64,000 bases of DNA from Treponema sp. J25. Its GTDB lineage: Bacteria; Spirochaetota; Spirochaetia; Treponematales; Breznakiellaceae. The notes beneath the pieces were generated by a model. It ran no database searches. It worked only from the letters and a program-made list of their open reading frames with translations, and was not told where the DNA came from. Made by a program: the position numbers and the translations under genes. Below, in pieces: positions 35,760 to 45,300 of the stretch (positions are counted from its first letter, which is position 1; each line of letters starts with the position of its first letter). The stretch lies in the NCBI RefSeq assembly GCF_004343725.1, contig NZ_PTQW01000014.1:89465-153464 (forward strand), in the 5' to 3' direction.

Positions 35760-37895
35760 TCATGCCCCCATAAGAATTTCATAGACATCCTCGGGGGATG
35801 CGGCCTTACTTAGCCGCTGGCGGGTGACATCATCTCCAAGAACGGCGCCCAAACTTGCCAGCACCTGCATATGGGGGGCCTCATCACCGGCGGGGGTCAA
35901 AATCATGGCGATGATATGCACCTGGCTCCCGTCGATGGTCTGGAAATCAATACCCCGTCGATGAATACCAATCGCCAGGGTTTGGGTCGCCACCCCTGCC
36001 GTACGGGCATGAGGAAGGGCTATGCCGTGTTCCATCCCGGTACTCATTCGCTCTTCCCGATCCATCACATCCCGCAGGAGCTGTTCCCTATTCGCTACTT
36101 TTCCGGCCTTCTCTAAAACATCCACCAATTCTTCGATAACCTCAAACTTGCTCATTCCCTGAAGCGTGGTGGTGATACAAGACTTATCAAGGATTTTCCG
36201 GAATGTGAGGTCCTTTCTTCCCGTGTGAACCCGCAATTCAGAACGAAGCTTCTCTGGATCAAAGCTCTCTTTAAGGGCATCAAAGTTGGCATCCAGCCGT
36301 ACCATCACTTCATGAATAGTAGCCCTCACGAAAGGAATATCCTCTGGCGCCGTCTCTATACGGATTTTATTCCCCTCAGTAATAAGGGAGATAGATATGT
36401 CTCCCTTTCGGATGTGGCTGATTTCATCCCGGATACTCATAAGTTGCACAAAGAATCCTTCCCGTTCCAGTTCCCGAAGGAAGGTAGTGGCAACCAGTTC
36501 TGCGAGTTCGTGGGTCGGCAGGGTTATTTCGATGCTTTCACTTACACTTCCCTTTACCTCTTTCCGGGTCCCCGGTCCACCCTGGGAAATAACTAAATTA
36601 AGCAAGGGTGGCGCCACAATACTCGTGACCATGGTCATAAGGATAGCCACCCCGAAAACCGAAGGGTCTAGAATTTTTGCCGCCAGTCCAATCCCCGCAA
36701 TAATAAGGGCCACCTCTCCCCGGGGAACCATTCCCATTCCAATACGGACTGCCCCCCGAAGGTTAAAGCCCAGAAAAAGAGAAGGAAGGCCCGCTCCCAG
36801 AATCTTTGCTATAATCGCCACAAGGGTATAGAGTCCACCAAAGAGGAGGACCGGGGGACTTACCAACTGTCGAATATCCACCATCATCCCCATTACGGCA
36901 AAGAAAACGGGCACAAAAAAATCATACAGGGGTTTGGTTTTATCCAGAATCAGATAGGCGATATCGGTTTTAGAAAGGCTGATACCCACAATATAGGCCC
37001 CAATAATCATGGCCAGCCCCTGCATCTCAAAAAAGCCCGCCAGAATCAGGGCAAGCCCCAGGGCTAACACGGGATAATGGGCTTCCCCACCCATCTTCTT
37101 AAGGCCATTACCGAGATGTTTTCCAAAAAGAAGCCCCAGCACGGTGAATCCAAGCCAGAGCCCAAAGGCTTTAAGGGCAATAGAACCAATTCCCCAGGCA
37201 GAAAGGCCTCCGGCCTGGTGACCAGTGACTACCGCCACAACCCCCATCACAATAGCTAAAAGGACAATGCCAAGTACATCATCAAAGACTGCGGCGGCCA
37301 GGATGGTGACCCCCTCGGGGCTATCCATTTTCTTTCGATCCGAAAGGATGCGGGCCGTAATACCCACGCTGGTAGCGGTACTCATGATTCCCATGAACAT
37401 GGAAGAGGGAGAAAAAAAGCTCTGCCCCATATACAGGGTGGCGAGCCCCGCTCCTAAAAGGTATGAAGCAAGGACCCCACCAAGACCAACAACACCGCCT
37501 GCCACGGAATAGCTTAAAAACATATCAATATCCGTTTCGAGGCCGGAAGTAAAAAGAAGAATGATGGAAGCCACCGTCGCAAAGGAATACAACAAGGGGC
37601 TTACCCCAACCCCTTCATACACCTGAAAGAGCCCATTGGGCATGCCGGGTAAGGGAAGCGCCCCCAACGCATAGGGACCAATGATAACCCCCGTAAGGAG
37701 TTCTCCAATAACAGGAGGAAGACCTATCTTTTTAGCTAAGGCGCCTCCTGCCCGGACCGCAAAAATCACTACCCCTAGTTCTAGTACGAGGGATGTCATT
37801 TGTGCAGTCAGCCCTGATTCGCCTTCCGTATTTGCAAAAAGGAGTCCACCGATGCTAAGGAATACAAGGAATAATAGCCATTTTCTCTTATTCAT
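35760..37895 (-). CDS. CPA2-type cation/H+ antiporter fused to a PTS EIIA domain (711 aa)
   Basis: A cleavable-looking signal segment (MNKRKWLLFLVFLSIGGLLFA) precedes a 12-13 helix antiporter domain of the Na+/H+ exchanger (KefB/NapA) superfamily; GLPPVIGELLTGVIIGP and the ion-site region AAVFDDVLGIVLL (Asp-Asp) are visible. A soluble middle domain follows (about 430-540). The last 150 residues form a PTS fructose/mannitol-type EIIA domain with the phospho-His in GIALPHAR. The fusion suggests that PTS phosphorylation gates ion transport (inference). Single gene; ribosome site GAGG. Confidence 0.88.
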   Translation of the reverse strand: MNKRKWLLFLVFLSIGGLLFANTEGESGLTAQMTSLVLELGVVIFAVRAGGALAKKIGLPPVIGELLTGVIIGPYALGALPLPGMPNGLFQVYEGVGVSPLLYSFATVASIILLFTSGLETDIDMFLSYSVAGGVVGLGGVLASYLLGAGLATLYMGQSFFSPSSMFMGIMSTATSVGITARILSDRKKMDSPEGVTILAAAVFDDVLGIVLLAIVMGVVAVVTGHQAGGLSAWGIGSIALKAFGLWLGFTVLGLLFGKHLGNGLKKMGGEAHYPVLALGLALILAGFFEMQGLAMIIGAYIVGISLSKTDIAYLILDKTKPLYDFFVPVFFAVMGMMVDIRQLVSPPVLLFGGLYTLVAIIAKILGAGLPSLFLGFNLRGAVRIGMGMVPRGEVALIIAGIGLAAKILDPSVFGVAILMTMVTSIVAPPLLNLVISQGGPGTRKEVKGSVSESIEITLPTHELAELVATTFLRELEREGFFVQLMSIRDEISHIRKGDISISLITEGNKIRIETAPEDIPFVRATIHEVMVRLDANFDALKESFDPEKLRSELRVHTGRKDLTFRKILDKSCITTTLQGMSKFEVIEELVDVLEKAGKVANREQLLRDVMDREERMSTGMEHGIALPHARTAGVATQTLAIGIHRRGIDFQTIDGSQVHIIAMILTPAGDEAPHMQVLASLGAVLGDDVTRQRLSKAASPEDVYEILMGA

Positions 37896-38150
37896 GATAA
37901 ACCTCTTTTTTCATTCTAATTCAATCCGATATGATTGCGCAATAGAGAAACAAATGACAATAGATGCAAAGATTGCAATATTGTTTTAATTCCAGGGCTA
38001 CACCATAATTTTAACAGCCCATAAGAAATGGAAAGGGATACCTCAGAATCCCGCCCATCCCACTGAGATACAATTCAAGAATGACCTTTTCAAAAGTATA
38101 CTACTGAGGCGGGCACGTATACATAGAGGTATCTTTAGCAATAAAGGGAA
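37896..38150. other. Intergenic between antiporter gene and aat
   Basis: Upstream region of the antiporter gene and downstream end of the clpS-clpA-aat operon. AT-rich. A possible promoter (TTGCGC, 18-base spacer, TAGAAT on the minus strand) lies about 30 bases before the antiporter start. No clear terminator is seen after aat. Confidence 0.35.
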
Positions 38151-38849
38151 TTAAATATCCAGTTTCCCCTTTCGAGCCACCGCAAGTTGAGCAAGAAATT
38201 CCTCGCGGCTTATTTCTACCCCTCCAAGACTTACCAGATGTTCCGTCGTAACCTGGCAATCGATAAAGGCACAGCCCCGGGAAAAGAGGTACTGGGCCCA
38301 GGAAAGAAAGGCCGCCTTTGAAGCATTTGAGACCCGGGCAAACATAGATTCCCCACAGAAGACCCGCCCTATAATAAGGCCATAACAGCCCCCTACGAGT
38401 TTTCCATCCTGCCAGGCCTCTGCCGAGTGGGCATACCCCAATCGATGAAGTTCCGTGTAGGCCTTGATGATATCCTCCGATATCCAGGTACCATCCTGAC
38501 CGGGCCGTTCAATTTCTGCGCAACCCCGAATAACCCCTTCGAAATCCTTATCAAAGGTGATGGTAAAAACCTGGCGCCTGAGAATTTTCCGCATCGATTC
38601 AGAAACATGGAGCGTATGGGGATAGATAACAAGGCGAGGGTCCGGGGACTGCCAGATAATGGGATCATCCGGCCCATACCAGGGGAAAATCCCCTGTTCA
38701 TAAGCAGAAAGGAGCATGCCGGGGGAGAGGTTGCCCCCTATGGCGATAATCCAGCTCGATTTCTTTGCCGGATCGGGGAATGTAACCCGCTCATCTTCCG
38801 TCAAATAAGGAAAGTCAGGATCGGGCCCCGCAAGAGCATCTCTCCTCAC
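38151..38849 (-). CDS. aat: Leucyl/phenylalanyl-tRNA--protein transferase
   Basis: The family blocks are present: FPWY, WQSPDPRLVI, EGVIRGCAE, TWISEDIIKAYTELHRLGYAHSAEAW, LVGGCYGL, FCGESMFAR and SKAAF. Aat adds Leu or Phe to proteins starting with Lys or Arg, making them N-degron substrates for ClpS-ClpAP. The start is a GTG overlapping the clpA stop by 4 bases (GTGA), so it is translationally coupled. The neighbourhood clpS-clpA-aat places the tagger and the degrader in one operon. 232 residues, the usual size. Confidence 0.95.
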   Translation of the reverse strand: MRRDALAGPDPDFPYLTEDERVTFPDPAKKSSWIIAIGGNLSPGMLLSAYEQGIFPWYGPDDPIIWQSPDPRLVIYPHTLHVSESMRKILRRQVFTITFDKDFEGVIRGCAEIERPGQDGTWISEDIIKAYTELHRLGYAHSAEAWQDGKLVGGCYGLIIGRVFCGESMFARVSNASKAAFLSWAQYLFSRGCAFIDCQVTTEHLVSLGGVEISREEFLAQLAVARKGKLDI

Positions 38850-41329
38850 CTCTTTTCAGGGCCTCCTTCGGAGGAAGCTAAATCTTGCCCGGGGAACACC
38901 TCAATACGATACTGGCCGTCCTGCCAATCCACCCGAGCGGCCCCACCTTCTTGCAAACGACCGAAGAGCACCTCATCCACAAAGAAGCTCTTAACCCGTT
39001 CTTCTATTACCCGGGCTACATTGCGGGCCCCAAACTCCCGGCTATACCCTTCTATGGCAAGCTGTTCCACACAGGCAGGGGTTACTTCCAGGGTTACCTT
39101 TTTTTCTGCCAGTTGGGCTTTAAACTGAGCCAGCTCTTTCTGCACAATGGAGCGCATCATCTCGCGGCTGAGGTGTCCAAAACGAACGACCGCATCAAGT
39201 CGGTTCCGGAACTCGGGGGTAAAGGTTTTTTCCACCGCATCGTGGACCACCCCTTCGTCCACAATCCGTTCTCCAAAGCCAATGAGGCTTTTCCCAATAT
39301 CCCGGGCCCCCGCGTTACTGGTCATGATGAGGATTACGTTGCGGAAATCCGCCTTTCGACCATTATTGTCCGTAAGGGTGGCGTAATCCATGATCTGAAG
39401 GAGCACATTGTAAATATCCGGGTGGGCCTTTTCAATTTCGTCCAGGAGCAGTACCGCGTGGGGTTGCTTACGGATCGCATCGGTTAAGAGCCCCCCTTCT
39501 TCGTACCCCACATATCCCGGAGGAGACCCGATAAGCCGGCTCACCGTATGCTTTTCCTGGTATTCGCTCATGTCAAAGCGATGGAGCGCAATCCCCAGAA
39601 TTTCGGCCAGACTTCGGGCAAGCTCGGTTTTCCCCACCCCCGTGGGACCCACAAAAAGGAAATTGGCGATGGGTTTACCGGGGCTGCGGAACCCTGCCCG
39701 GGAACGCTTCACCGCCCGGACCACCGCTTCCACCGCCGCATCCTGTCCAAAAATCCGTTCCTTAAGACGCTTCTCCAGATCCCGCAGTTTATCCCGCTCG
39801 CTTTCTCCTACGGTACGCTCAGGGATACGGGCCATCCGGGCGACTACCCGTTCTATTAACGGAACCTCTATCAGTTCGTAGGATGCGGCTTCCTCGGCGG
39901 ACAGCTTCCCCTCATCCTTTTCATTTTCTTCAGGGTCCACCCAGTCTTCTGCAGCGGCAGGCAACCCAGGAGTTCCCTGGCCCGGGGATGCTTGTTTAAA
40001 CCGTTCAAGACGGGTCAGGGCCCCCGCCTCATCGATAATATCGATGGCCTTATCAGGCAGCCGCCGTTCAGGAAGGTACTGAACCGAAAGGCGTACCGCC
40101 GCCTCCAGGGCAGCCTCGCTATACCGAACCCGGTGGTACCGTTCATACTTATCCTTTAAGCCCTGAAGAATCTTCAGGGTATCCTCTTCGCTGGGTTCCC
40201 CGATATCAATCTTCTGGAAGCGACGAGAAAGGGCCCGATCTTTTTCAAAATACTTGGTGTATTCTTCAAAGGTCGTAGACCCAATACACCGCAGCTTACC
40301 GGAAGAAAGAACCGGCTTTAACAAATTCGACGCATCCAGGGTGTTTCCCGAACTGGCCCCCGCCCCTACCAGGGTGTGAATCTCATCGATAAAGAGGATT
40401 ACCTTTTTTCGGGCGAGTAATTCCTCAACCACCTTTTTGATCCGTTCTTCAAAGTCTCCCCGATACTTTGTTCCTGCCACGAGGGCCCCCATATCAAGGG
40501 AATAGATCTCTGCATTTTGAATCGGTGGGGGCACCAATCCCTGGACAATTCGCTGGGCAAGCCCCTCGGTAATGGCGGTTTTCCCCACGCCGGGATCTCC
40601 CACATGGATAGGGTTGTTTTTTTTCCGGCGACACAACACCTGAATGGTCCGCTCTATCTCTGCATCCCGACCAATAACCGGTTCCAGTTTATGCTGCCGG
40701 GCCAGTTCGGTAAGATTGATGGCAAATCGATCAAGCGCAGTCCGGGGAAGGGGGCGCTTTCGGGAAAATAGCTCTTCCTGATCTTTCGCCGGTGAAGACG
40801 CCGCCTCTGGGGGCTCTTCATCTTCCAGATCCATACTTTCATCATTAAACAGGTTGTCCTGGTCTTCTTCCAGGCTCTCAGCCCCATCCGAGGAAAGCAT
40901 CTCATCTTCGGTAGTACCATGGGCCAGCACTTCCAGAAGATCGAGCCGGCGAATGCCCCCCCGCTTCATAAAATAGGAGCAATAATTCTTATCTTCATCA
41001 TAGAGGGCCACAATAATGGACGCCAGATCCAATTCTTCTTTTTGAGCCGATTGGCAATGGAGCAGGGCCCGTTCTATCACATTCTGGAACCCCACCGTCT
41101 GGGTGGGTTCACTGCCCAGCATTACCGGAACCTTCTCGGCAAGGAAATTCTTTACCCCATTTAAAATAGAGTCATAATCCCCATGACAATTAAAAATAAT
41201 CCGTTGTACATCCTCAAGCTTAAGGGCCGCATACAATAGATGTTCCGGCGTAAGATATTCATGGTTATGGTTTTTTGCTTCGGTATAGGCGTTATTAATG
41301 ATAGCCTGTACCTGCCGGCTAATTTTCAT
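38846..41329 (-). CDS. clpA: ATP-dependent Clp protease ATP-binding subunit ClpA
   Basis: An N-terminal Clp_N double repeat (about 1-140), an acidic linker (about 145-190, rich in Glu/Asp), AAA+ module 1 with Walker A GDPGVGKT (about 246) and Walker B LFIDEIHT, a short middle segment with a Gly/Pro/Glu-rich insertion, AAA+ module 2 with GPTGVGKT (about 563) and [14 protein letters not shown], and the D2 C-terminal domain. There is no long ClpB-type coiled coil, and the clpS partner lies upstream, so ClpA is the right name. It unfolds proteins for ClpP, which is not in the window. The acidic linker is longer than usual. Ribosome site GAGAGGAA. Confidence 0.95.
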   Translation of the reverse strand: MKISRQVQAIINNAYTEAKNHNHEYLTPEHLLYAALKLEDVQRIIFNCHGDYDSILNGVKNFLAEKVPVMLGSEPTQTVGFQNVIERALLHCQSAQKEELDLASIIVALYDEDKNYCSYFMKRGGIRRLDLLEVLAHGTTEDEMLSSDGAESLEEDQDNLFNDESMDLEDEEPPEAASSPAKDQEELFSRKRPLPRTALDRFAINLTELARQHKLEPVIGRDAEIERTIQVLCRRKKNNPIHVGDPGVGKTAITEGLAQRIVQGLVPPPIQNAEIYSLDMGALVAGTKYRGDFEERIKKVVEELLARKKVILFIDEIHTLVGAGASSGNTLDASNLLKPVLSSGKLRCIGSTTFEEYTKYFEKDRALSRRFQKIDIGEPSEEDTLKILQGLKDKYERYHRVRYSEAALEAAVRLSVQYLPERRLPDKAIDIIDEAGALTRLERFKQASPGQGTPGLPAAAEDWVDPEENEKDEGKLSAEEAASYELIEVPLIERVVARMARIPERTVGESERDKLRDLEKRLKERIFGQDAAVEAVVRAVKRSRAGFRSPGKPIANFLFVGPTGVGKTELARSLAEILGIALHRFDMSEYQEKHTVSRLIGSPPGYVGYEEGGLLTDAIRKQPHAVLLLDEIEKAHPDIYNVLLQIMDYATLTDNNGRKADFRNVILIMTSNAGARDIGKSLIGFGERIVDEGVVHDAVEKTFTPEFRNRLDAVVRFGHLSREMMRSIVQKELAQFKAQLAEKKVTLEVTPACVEQLAIEGYSREFGARNVARVIEERVKSFFVDEVLFGRLQEGGAARVDWQDGQYRIEVFPGQDLASSEGGPEKR

Positions 41330-41356
41330 AGCTATTCCTCTCGTACTCCTCCGGCC

Positions 41357-41668
41357 CTAGGCCTCTTCCACCACACAGCGAAGGGGAAATTCCTCCTGTC
41401 GGGCAAGCCGATGCACCTGTTCGGCCTTGGTAACGGCAATATCCCAGGGATACATACCCACAACGCCCCGGCCTTTCCGGTGCACATCGAGCATTATCTT
41501 CTGGGCCTCCTGTGGGCTCTTGTGAAACACATGGACCAAAACGGCCACCACAAAATCCATGGTGGTAAAATCATCATTCAAAAGAACCACCCGATACAGT
41601 TCCGGTTCCTTAAGCTCTATATCATCCAGAAGTTCCGTATCGGGAGTGAATCCCCCTCGTTCTGCCAT
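41357..41668 (-). CDS. clpS: ATP-dependent Clp protease adaptor ClpS
   Basis: A 103-residue protein with the ClpS fold: LYRVVLLNDDFTTMDFVVAVL, then EAQKIMLDVHRKGRGVVG and the C-terminal AVTKAEQVHRLAR. The Asn-Asp of LNDD and the His of DVHRKG form the pocket that binds N-terminal Leu, Phe, Tyr or Trp. It delivers N-degron substrates to ClpA. First gene of clpS-clpA-aat. Ribosome site AAGGG. A plausible promoter (TTGTTA, 17-base spacer, TATGTT) is just upstream on the minus strand. Confidence 0.95.
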   Translation of the reverse strand: MAERGGFTPDTELLDDIELKEPELYRVVLLNDDFTTMDFVVAVLVHVFHKSPQEAQKIMLDVHRKGRGVVGMYPWDIAVTKAEQVHRLARQEEFPLRCVVEEA

Positions 41669-41947
41669 AGCTATACCCTTACTATAAACATAGCCAATTT
41701 CTTTGAATTTAACAATTCATCACCGCGGAAATTACAAAGCTTTTACTCGGGAACGGCAGTCTTTTCTTCTTCCCGGTTACCCCGGGAGAGGCCCCCAGGC
41801 CTGTATGGGCACATCGGTGTCCCCCGTAGCCCCTGCCGCTGGCAACGATAAAGACAGGGGGAGCCCCTTTTTTCAGGAACAATCCTTCATAGATGCCCCA
41901 GACCTGGTGACCAGGGGGCAAAAGCAAGCGAAAACAGGGGCCTGACC
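41669..41947. other. Divergent intergenic region between clpS and exonuclease III gene
   Basis: Contains the likely clpS promoter near its right-hand start. At about 41855-41876 a short hairpin AGGGG-GAG-CCCCT followed by TTTTT looks like a small plus-strand terminator with no gene in front of it. No supported coding frame. Confidence 0.4.
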
Positions 41948-41976
41948 TTGCGTTTAGCCCTCCCATCTCCTATACT
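41948..41976 (+). promoter_or_regulatory. Promoter giving a leaderless exonuclease III mRNA
   Basis: TTGCGT (41948-41953), 17-base spacer, TATACT (41971-41976). The ATG begins only 9 bases after the -10, at or next to the expected transcription start, and no Shine-Dalgarno is present. Confidence 0.55.
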
Positions 41977-41985
41977 GCCAATAGT

Positions 41986-42774
41986 ATGCGCATCATTTCG
42001 TGGAATGTAAATGGCCTGCGGGCCGTAGAAAAGAAGGGCTTTCTGGAATGGATCCACCGGGAAGAAGCAGACATCATCTGTATTCAGGAAACCAAGGCTC
42101 ATCCAGAACAGCTCTCAGAGGCCCTCCTCCACCCGGTAGATAGCAAAGGGCGGGAATACCATTCCTATTGGGCCAGCGCCAAAAAACGGGGATACTCAGG
42201 GGTGGGGATCTACACTCTCCGCAAGCCCCGGGAGATACGTACGCTGGGTATACCTGAATTTGACGATGAGGGGCGCATCCTTATCGCCGACTACGAGGGG
42301 TTTATCCTTCTTTCAGCCTATTTTCCTAACTCGCAAGAAGGGGGGGCCCGCCTCGATTACAAACTTGCCTTCTGCGATGCGGTTCTGAGCACCTGTAATC
42401 GCCTGGTCCAGGAAGGGCATCACGTCCTCCTGTGTGGGGATTACAATATCGCCCACGAACCCATAGACCTGGCTCGCCCGGAAGAAAACGAACAAAACCC
42501 CGGCTACCTACCGGAAGAGCGGGCCTGGATGACCCGCTTTCTTGGAGCGGGGTACGTAGACACCTTTCGGGTCCGGCATCCCGGCGAGGGGGGCCATTAT
42601 ACCTGGTGGTCCTATCGAACCCGGGCCCGGGAACGGAACATCGGCTGGCGTATCGATTATCATTGTGTCAACACCGCCTTTGCCCCTCAGGTACGGGATT
42701 CCCGGATCCGATCAGAAATAGGGGGATCCGATCACTGTCCCATCGAAATAGAATTGGAGGAGGGAAAATTATGA
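41986..42774 (+). CDS. xth: Exodeoxyribonuclease III (AP endonuclease, Xth/ExoA family)
   Basis: A 262-residue EEP-fold nuclease. The motifs are clear: WNVNGLRA, the metal ligand Glu in IICIQETKA, YFPNSQEG, the catalytic LLCGDYNIAHEPIDL, and the final SDHCPI with catalytic Asp-His. It cleaves at abasic sites and removes 3' blocks in base-excision repair. The start has no Shine-Dalgarno but a promoter ends 9 bases before it, so the mRNA is probably leaderless. It overlaps the rhomboid gene by 4 bases (ATGA). Confidence 0.94.
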   Translation: MRIISWNVNGLRAVEKKGFLEWIHREEADIICIQETKAHPEQLSEALLHPVDSKGREYHSYWASAKKRGYSGVGIYTLRKPREIRTLGIPEFDDEGRILIADYEGFILLSAYFPNSQEGGARLDYKLAFCDAVLSTCNRLVQEGHHVLLCGDYNIAHEPIDLARPEENEQNPGYLPEERAWMTRFLGAGYVDTFRVRHPGEGGHYTWWSYRTRARERNIGWRIDYHCVNTAFAPQVRDSRIRSEIGGSDHCPIEIELEEGKL

Positions 42775-43331
42775 AAGTAAAGTACAATGCTCCCACGGTG
42801 CTCACCTATGCCCTGATCAGCGCCATCGTCCTGATCCTTACCCAGACAATTTTGCCGGGGCTTACCGAAGCATGGTTTACCGTCCCCGGCCGACGGGTAT
42901 TTAGTGCCCACCTGATTCGTCACTGGATTACCATCTTTACCCACGTCATCGGCCACGCAAACTGGAATCATCTTATCTCCAATTTTGCCTTTATTCTCTT
43001 GATTGGGCCCATTCTGGAAGAAGCCTACGGGTCCCTTTCCCTGTTCTTCATGATTCTGGTAACTGCCTTTGTGACGGGTCTGTTGAATGCGCTGCTCCTC
43101 CCTACCGCGCTCCTGGGGGGAAGTGGGGTGGTCTTCATGATGGTTCTTCTGGCTTCTTTTACTAATTTTAATAAGGGAGAAATCCCTTTGACGTTCATCC
43201 TGATCCTTATCCTCTATCTGGGGCGGGAAATTTTTAATTCTTTTACCTCGAATAACATCTCCGAATTTGCCCACATCGTCGGGGGCTTTTGTGGCAGCCT
43301 TTTTGGGTTCTTCCGTCCCGCCCGGCGATAA
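42771..43331 (+). CDS. Rhomboid-family intramembrane serine protease (186 aa)
   Basis: Six hydrophobic helices. FTHVIGHANWNHLISNFAFI is the rhomboid H...HLxxN block, LGGSGVVFMMV carries the GxSG catalytic serine, and EFAHIVGGFCGSLFGF the catalytic histidine. Rhomboids cleave substrates within the membrane. The ATG at 42771 has GGAGGAGGG upstream and overlaps the xth stop; a longer frame reading back to 42432 is only the shadow of xth. It is co-transcribed with xth and probably with the vWA gene. Confidence 0.85.
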   Translation: MKVKYNAPTVLTYALISAIVLILTQTILPGLTEAWFTVPGRRVFSAHLIRHWITIFTHVIGHANWNHLISNFAFILLIGPILEEAYGSLSLFFMILVTAFVTGLLNALLLPTALLGGSGVVFMMVLLASFTNFNKGEIPLTFILILILYLGREIFNSFTSNNISEFAHIVGGFCGSLFGFFRPARR

Positions 43332-43353
43332 GAAACGACTTTAAGAGGGCCCT

Positions 43354-44505
43354 ATGGAATACCAGCGGCGGCCGAGAAAAAAGACCTGGCTCCACCTTTT
43401 CCGCAAGGCCAGTTTCGTCTGGTGCTTCTTCCAGGTGGGCCTCTTCCTCTGGGCCATCGATCTTAGCATCGGCCCCGAGGATCTCCGAATTGAACAGCGG
43501 GTCGATGGGGGTTACCACCTTTTTATCCGAAAAAAGCCGGATATTGGATCGGTTCTGCTTACCGAATCTACCCGGGATCCGAGCGGACGGGCGGATAACT
43601 ACGCGTATCGGGCAAAGGACTGGAACCCGATTAACGGGGATGAAATCCGCTATCTAGATGGGAAGCCCATTCCCCCCGAAAGCAAGATTTACTCCCTCAT
43701 TGACTCTACCCCCGAGGCGGATAGCCAATTCGGGGAGGCCTTCCACATCTACATTCCCTACATCCTTATATATGGATACCCCTGGACCCGCCAGGGGGAA
43801 GTGTATGTCGTAGATGGAACCTACCTTAACATTCGGGCCTTCGCAAAACCCTATGGGGACTATACCGGTCCATTCAAAGACAATCCCTTTGTGGTCAGGG
43901 TAGTCCAAAAGCCCCTGGAAGGTCCCCCCGAAGGGAACTACATGAAGGACACCGTGGAAAGTTTTACTTCCATTGCCGCAGCCGGGAAAGGGGAAGTGCG
44001 TTTTTCCACAGGAGGAGAGGACATCGTTCCGGTGATACGGAAAATCCTTGAAAGCGCCCAGGGAGAAAGCCTGGATCTCGTAATAGCCCTGGACACCACC
44101 GCCAGCATGCAGAATGATATTGATGCGGTACGCCGCATGCTTATTCCTATGCTGCAGGAAATCCTCAGTCGTTTTAAGGGTTTCCGCATCGGCATGGTGC
44201 TGTATAAAGACTATTTTGAAGATTACCTTACGAAGGTTATACCTTTTACCAGTGACTTTGCCCTTTTTCAGAGAAACCTGAACGCCATTCGGGTGGGGGG
44301 CGGCCGGGATATACCCGAAGCGGTGTACGAGGCCCTCTATGACGGCCTTACCCAGTTTCCCTGGAGCGCCGAAGAACGGATGATTATTCTTATTGGAGAC
44401 GCCCCGCCCCATCCCCGCCCCCGGGGCAAAATCACCCAGGAGATGGTAGAAAGCAAGGCCCAGCACCTGGAGGTACGGTTAAACGTGATCATCCTGCCCC
44501 AGTAG
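43354..44505 (+). CDS. von Willebrand factor A domain protein, membrane-anchored (383 aa)
   Basis: A basic N-terminus and one hydrophobic helix (about 17-36) anchor the protein. A beta-rich region of about 180 residues is followed by a vWA domain: DLVIALDTTASMQ (a DxTxS-type metal-ion site), MVLYKDY and ILIGDAPPHP (the third loop). The domain probably binds a protein ligand through a divalent metal. The AAGAGGG ribosome site and 22-base gap from the rhomboid gene suggest one operon. Pathway unknown. Confidence 0.82.
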   Translation: MEYQRRPRKKTWLHLFRKASFVWCFFQVGLFLWAIDLSIGPEDLRIEQRVDGGYHLFIRKKPDIGSVLLTESTRDPSGRADNYAYRAKDWNPINGDEIRYLDGKPIPPESKIYSLIDSTPEADSQFGEAFHIYIPYILIYGYPWTRQGEVYVVDGTYLNIRAFAKPYGDYTGPFKDNPFVVRVVQKPLEGPPEGNYMKDTVESFTSIAAAGKGEVRFSTGGEDIVPVIRKILESAQGESLDLVIALDTTASMQNDIDAVRRMLIPMLQEILSRFKGFRIGMVLYKDYFEDYLTKVIPFTSDFALFQRNLNAIRVGGGRDIPEAVYEALYDGLTQFPWSAEERMIILIGDAPPHPRPRGKITQEMVESKAQHLEVRLNVIILPQ

Positions 44506-44559
44506 TCAAAGAGCCGATAGGGCTATTTCCACCCCCGCCTGTCATGGAACGGTAAAGCT

Positions 44560-44640
44560 CCGCCAAGGTAAAAGAAGCAATTACGCGCTCCGGCGCAGTC
44601 AGGAGACGGGTACGCTCTAACGCAGTCAGAACGCGTACTC
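44560..44640. repeat. Short imperfect direct repeat
   Basis: Two units of about 28 bases, each with CGCAGTCAG followed by a G/A-rich stretch and GGTAC or CGTAC (about 44592-44614 and 44619-44640). No gene or known element recognised. Confidence 0.25.
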
Positions 44641-44657
44641 AGAAAAGGAATATTCTC

Positions 44658-45233
44658 TTAAGGCAGATAGATACCACCGGTTAATCCTATATCAAAAAAG
44701 ACCATAAAGTTACTGAGATTGTATTGAAAGATATATCTAAAATAGCCACCCCAATGGAGAGGGACCTCTTTCAGTCGAATCGAAAAACCCGCCAGGTCCG
44801 CCGCAGATTGCCAATAAAAATATTGGTGGGCATACGAAAGTTCGTATATAGGATACAGAGAAACAAAAAAACCGCACAATTCACTACCAACCTTGCTTAA
44901 ATATACACTACTCCCCAGCGTAAAAAAATCAATCCGAAAATTCGACTGGCTTGGCCAGAAAAATGAAAGTCCTCCATTGACAGAAAAAACCACCGTATCA
45001 CGGCCAGAAGCAAGGAAGGAGCCATATTCTCTTTCAAAGGAAAACAAGGGTTTTTGTATCTCCAATTGAATTTTGGTTCCCACTTCAGGAATATTCCCGA
45101 AATATACACTCATATCATTGGCCCCTGAGGGAAATCCAAAAAGTGACGGACCATACCAAACAACTTTCAGATCCGATGCAAACACTACGCTAGATACAAA
45201 CAAAAGGAATACACCAATAACAGTCTTTTTCAT
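44658..45233 (-). CDS. Exported beta-rich protein of unknown function (191 aa)
   Basis: A typical signal peptide (MKKTVIGVFLLFVSSVVFAS) and a mature part of about 170 residues made of alternating hydrophobic/aromatic strands (FSVNGGLSFFWPSQSNFRIDFF), as in small outer-membrane barrels. AT-rich compared with neighbours to the left. It follows the phase-variable lipoprotein gene by 67 bases, separated by a 10-base hairpin, so the two may share a transcript. No family recognised. Confidence 0.65.
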   Translation of the reverse strand: MKKTVIGVFLLFVSSVVFASDLKVVWYGPSLFGFPSGANDMSVYFGNIPEVGTKIQLEIQKPLFSFEREYGSFLASGRDTVVFSVNGGLSFFWPSQSNFRIDFFTLGSSVYLSKVGSELCGFFVSLYPIYELSYAHQYFYWQSAADLAGFSIRLKEVPLHWGGYFRYIFQYNLSNFMVFFDIGLTGGIYLP

Positions 45234-45260
45234 TTTTTCTACCCCACCATATTGTAAAGA

Positions 45261-45284
45261 GGGACGGCATACATATGCCGTCCC
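45261..45284 (-). terminator. Intergenic hairpin after the phase-variable gene
   Basis: GGGACGGCAT and ATGCCGTCCC arms with a four-base loop. Only a weak T run follows on the minus strand (TCTTT). It may partly terminate, or protect the upstream mRNA. Confidence 0.6.
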
Positions 45285-45300
45285 CTTTTATCCTCTATGG

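Noticed and set aside
44520..44650. tRNA gene after the vWA gene
   Set aside because: No GGTTCRA T-loop, no acceptor stem and no cloverleaf; only short imperfect repeats.
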